From Pyramidobacter sp. (GTDB lineage Bacteria > Synergistota > Synergistia > Synergistales > Dethiosulfovibrionaceae): a stretch of DNA of 7,229 nucleotides. The notes beneath the pieces are model-generated. The model saw only the letters and a list, made by a program, of their open reading frames with translations. It was not told the DNA's origin and ran no database searches. The position numbers were made by a program, and so were the translations under genes. Shown piece by piece: positions 5,146-7,229 of this stretch. Each line of letters starts with the position of its first letter. Position 1 is the first letter of the stretch. Where the stretch lies: assembly GCA_016286835.1 (NCBI GenBank), contig JAEEUD010000089.1, positions 1-7,229 on the forward strand, read 5' to 3'.

Positions 5146-5226
5146 AGAGGAAAGCATAATTCCGAAGTTGATAATTGCGTAAATCTTTGCGTAAGCCTCT
5201 TTGCACTCTAGAGGAGCAGTGATTTT
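5146..5226 (+). promoter_or_regulatory. Leader of dpaL with GCGTAA repeats
   Basis: The 81-nt gap holds TTGCGTAA twice (5175-5182 and 5187-5194, 12 bp apart), with a third TGCGTAA at 5139-5145 overlapping the dciA stop. AAAGAGG (5144-5150) and CCTCTTT (5196-5202) could pair across it. TTGATA (5168-5173) is a fair -35 but no good -10 follows. The repeats could be an operator; that is inference. Confidence 0.35.
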
Positions 5227-6450
5227 ATGAAAGAATATTCGTTTGGCGCTGTTCGTGCGATCCGGAACGAACACGTGAGCGCGTCTGCCGTCCCTGATTT
5301 CTTATCGGTCGCGGGCACGAAAAACGCCCGCCGCGTCCATCGCGCGCTTTCTGTTTACGAGCCCACTCCGTTGGTGCGCCTTGACGGCCTTGCTCAAAGA
5401 CTCGGCGTCAAAGCCGTGTTCGTCAAAGACGAATCGAAACGCTTCGGGCTGAACGCGTTCAAGGCCCTGGGCGGCCTGTACTCGCTGTTTTGCCTGATCT
5501 GCCGCGAGCTGGAAATCGACGCGCAGACGGCAACATTCGAGGATCTGAAAAAGCCCGGACTGCTTGAAAAGATCCGTACGATGACGTTCGTCACGACCAC
5601 TGACGGCAACCACGGCAGGGGCGTAGCCTGGGCGGCACATCAGCTTGGCTGCGAAGCGCACGTCTACATGCCCGTTGGGTCTTCGCCGGCGCGCGCCGAG
5701 GCGATCCGCGCCTTCGGTGCCGAATGCGTCATTACAAACGCGGGCTATGACGATACCGTGAGGATGACCGCCGGGCTGGCAGCGGAACACGGCTGGTTCC
5801 TTGTGCAGGATACGAGCTGGCCGGGCTACACCGATGTGCCGACGTGGATCGTCCAGGGCTACACGACCATGGCCGAAGAAGCGGCTACGCAGTTGGAAGC
5901 GGCCGGATTTGCCGCGCCGACGCACGTATTCGTCCAGGCCGGCGTGGGAGCGATGGCCGGCGGAGTGACAGGGTATCTGGCTGCGCGATATGACGGCCGT
6001 CGGCCGAAGTTCATCGCCGTAGAGCCGGAAAACATGGCCTGTATCTACCGTTCGGCACAGGTAAACGACGGCGAACCGCACGCCGCCATTGACACGGGAG
6101 ATACGATCATGGCGGGGTTGAACTGCGGAGAGCCGTGCACGATCGCCTGGCCGGTGCTGCGCGATTATTGCAGCTGGTACGTTGCCTGCCCCGATTATGT
6201 CGCCGCGAACGGCATGAGGCTTCTGGCCGCGCCGCTGGCGGGCGATCCGCAGGTGATCTCCGGCGAAAGCGGCGCCGTCACGGCCGGTTTGCTTGCCGAG
6301 GTGTGCGGGCAGGAAAACTGCGCGGAGCTGAAAAAGATGATGGGGCTTGACGAGACGTCAGTCATCCTGTTGTTTTCCACCGAGGGCGACACCGATCCGG
6401 CAGGCTGGGAACGCATCGTGCATAGAGGCGCGTACCCTGCACCATTTTAA
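5227..6450 (+). CDS. dpaL: Diaminopropionate ammonia-lyase
   Basis: This 407-aa PLP enzyme (fold type II) converts 2,3-diaminopropionate to pyruvate and two ammonia; the E. coli member is YgeX. In order: YEPTPLVRL at 44-52, the PLP lysine K79 in RFGLNAFKALGG (72-83), TTTDGNHGRGVAWAA at 123-137 (D126 and N128), QDTSWPGY at 194-201 (D195), the PLP-phosphate loop QAGVGAMAGG at 237-246, EPENMACIY at 266-274, SGESGA at 345-350 and STEGDTD at 384-390. K79, D126 and D195 line up with E. coli K77, D120 and D189 as I recall them. C272 and C300 may match the disulfide cysteines of the E. coli enzyme. GAGGAG lies 10 nt before the ATG. It supplies pyruvate and ammonia, fitting amino-acid fermentation; nothing in the neighbours makes diaminopropionate. 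Confidence 0.94.
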   Translation: MKEYSFGAVRAIRNEHVSASAVPDFLSVAGTKNARRVHRALSVYEPTPLVRLDGLAQRLGVKAVFVKDESKRFGLNAFKALGGLYSLFCLICRELEIDAQTATFEDLKKPGLLEKIRTMTFVTTTDGNHGRGVAWAAHQLGCEAHVYMPVGSSPARAEAIRAFGAECVITNAGYDDTVRMTAGLAAEHGWFLVQDTSWPGYTDVPTWIVQGYTTMAEEAATQLEAAGFAAPTHVFVQAGVGAMAGGVTGYLAARYDGRRPKFIAVEPENMACIYRSAQVNDGEPHAAIDTGDTIMAGLNCGEPCTIAWPVLRDYCSWYVACPDYVAANGMRLLAAPLAGDPQVISGESGAVTAGLLAEVCGQENCAELKKMMGLDETSVILLFSTEGDTDPAGWERIVHRGAYPAPF

Positions 6451-6483
6451 ATGACGGATTTTGAACAGTAAGGGGAAGAGAGT

Positions 6484-7035
6484 ATGGAACCGGTTCATCT
6501 TACGGCTGCAGACTGTGTTTTCGTGATGATCGACATTCAGGAGAAGCTTGTTCCCGCGCTGAGCGGGGGAGAGAAGGCCGTCTTTGAGGCTTCGCGTCTG
6601 CTGCGCTGCGCGCAGGAAATGAAGATCCCGTTGATAACGACGGAGCAGTATCCGAAGGGCCTGGGGCCCACCGTCGGGCCGCTGCGGCCGTTTATCGACG
6701 AAAATGCGCTTTTTGCCAAGACGAGCTTTTCCTGCTTCGACGCGGACGGATTTGCCGAAAAACTGTCGGCACAGAAGCGTCGTTCCGTCGTCGTGTTCGG
6801 TGCGGAAAGTCATATCTGCCTGCTGACGACGGCGATGGACATGATCAGGCGAGGCTATGAGACGGTCGTCGTCGAAGATGCCTGCGGCAGCCGAAATCCG
6901 CGTCATCATGAGCTGGCCATGCGCAACCTGATGGCCGCCGGTGCCGCCGTTCTGCCTGCGGAAACGGTCGTCTATCAGCTGCTCGGCCGGGCGGGGACAC
7001 CCGAGTTCAAAGCGCTGCTGCCGCTTTTTAAGTAG
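6484..7035 (+). CDS. Isochorismatase-family cysteine hydrolase
   Basis: The 183-aa protein has the alpha/beta fold of the isochorismatase-like hydrolases and their catalytic triad in order: D17 in VMIDIQEKL (15-22), K79 in FAKTSFSCF (77-85), and the nucleophile C112 in VFGAESHICLLTTAMD (104-119). The GAESHICLLTTA form matches the ISOC1/ISOC2 or YcaC-like subgroup, not the siderophore isochorismatases. Substrates in this broad family include amides, carbamates and nicotinamide, so the reaction cannot be fixed here; an amide or ureido hydrolysis releasing ammonia is plausible next to an ammonia-lyase. It follows dpaL by 33 nt, with a purine-rich AAGGGGAAGAGAG site before the ATG, and is followed 3 nt later by a hydrophobic gene. 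Confidence 0.87.
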   Translation: MEPVHLTAADCVFVMIDIQEKLVPALSGGEKAVFEASRLLRCAQEMKIPLITTEQYPKGLGPTVGPLRPFIDENALFAKTSFSCFDADGFAEKLSAQKRRSVVVFGAESHICLLTTAMDMIRRGYETVVVEDACGSRNPRHHELAMRNLMAAGAAVLPAETVVYQLLGRAGTPEFKALLPLFK

Positions 7036-7038
7036 CGC

Positions 7039-7229
7039 ATGTTTTTTGTTTACGCCGCCGGCGGTGCGATCGCCGGCGCGCTTCTTTACGCGGCGGCGGT
7101 AAAGTGTTCGGACGCTTCCTTACGAGGCGTTTTGTGTGCCTGCTGGGCCGTCATGACTGCGGTGTTTGTGCCGTTGCTGCGTGTTCGCTTTGGCGGGGCA
7201 GAACACTTTGCGTTGGCCGCGGCGGCACT
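7039..7229 (+). CDS. Start of a hydrophobic membrane protein (partial)
   Basis: An ATG 3 nt after the hydrolase stop opens a frame that stays open to the window end (63 full codons). It reads MFFVYAAGGAIAGALLYAAA, then a short polar stretch (KCSDASLRG), a second hydrophobic segment (VLCAWAVMTAVFVPLL), basic residues, and a third hydrophobic start (HFALAAAA). This pattern suggests at least two membrane helices with positive residues between them. No clear ribosome-binding site is seen, so translation may be coupled to the hydrolase. Family is not recognised. Confidence 0.55.
   Translation, partial: MFFVYAAGGAIAGALLYAAAVKCSDASLRGVLCACWAVMTAVFVPLLRVRFGGAEHFALAAAA

Noticed and set aside
5302..6081. 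Leftward open frame of 259 codons over dpaL
   Set aside because: It mirrors the well-supported diaminopropionate ammonia-lyase gene; no motif and no ribosome-binding site were seen.
6451..6471. Six-codon frame MTDFEQ between dpaL and the hydrolase gene
   Set aside because: It has no ribosome-binding site and is too short to judge. It may only aid coupling, with no evidence for that.

Overview
The window reads as a bacterial chromosome segment with two visibly different base compositions. Positions 1 to about 1812 are AT-richer (about 40-45% G+C by eye). From about 2164 to the end the DNA is GC-rich (about 60% or more by eye). The switch falls at the ssrA (tmRNA) gene. The mix of genes, including diaminopropionate ammonia-lyase and an isochorismatase-like hydrolase, fits an amino-acid-using anaerobe. 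My best guess is Synergistota (a Pyramidobacter-like organism), but this is an impression from protein style and not proven here.

Left part (1-1812): the 5' end of a leftward gene with a TTG start (probably a regulator, cut by the window edge) is divergent from a rightward pair. The pair is an HMG-CoA-lyase-type enzyme (GTG start at 274) and a small VOC/glyoxalase-fold protein 7 nt behind it. A gene-poor AT-rich stretch follows, ending in a hairpin with A and T tracts on its two sides that can terminate transcription from both directions. This part lies beyond the 3' end of ssrA, where integrated islands usually sit.

Middle (1846-3498), all on the minus strand and read right to left: an unrecognised 193-aa protein, tRNA-Pro(CGG) with its own promoter and terminator, smpB with a clean sigma-70-type promoter, and ssrA 28 nt after smpB. 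SmpB and tmRNA together perform trans-translation, so this is a complete ribosome-rescue pair.

Right part (3768-7229), all on the plus strand: uridine phosphorylase, a DciA-type (DUF721) replication protein, diaminopropionate ammonia-lyase, an isochorismatase-family cysteine hydrolase, and the start of a hydrophobic protein that runs off the window. Gaps are 58, 81, 33 and 3 nt, so operon-like transcription is plausible. A 16-bp sequence differing from the ParB-binding parS consensus at one base lies between the uridine phosphorylase and dciA genes. Together with dciA it suggests proximity to the replication origin.

I did not find a clearly new multi-gene system. The most useful leads are the parS-like site beside dciA, the composition break at ssrA, the unusual codon at the start of the tmRNA tag, and the unrecognised 193-aa protein with a long folded element upstream.
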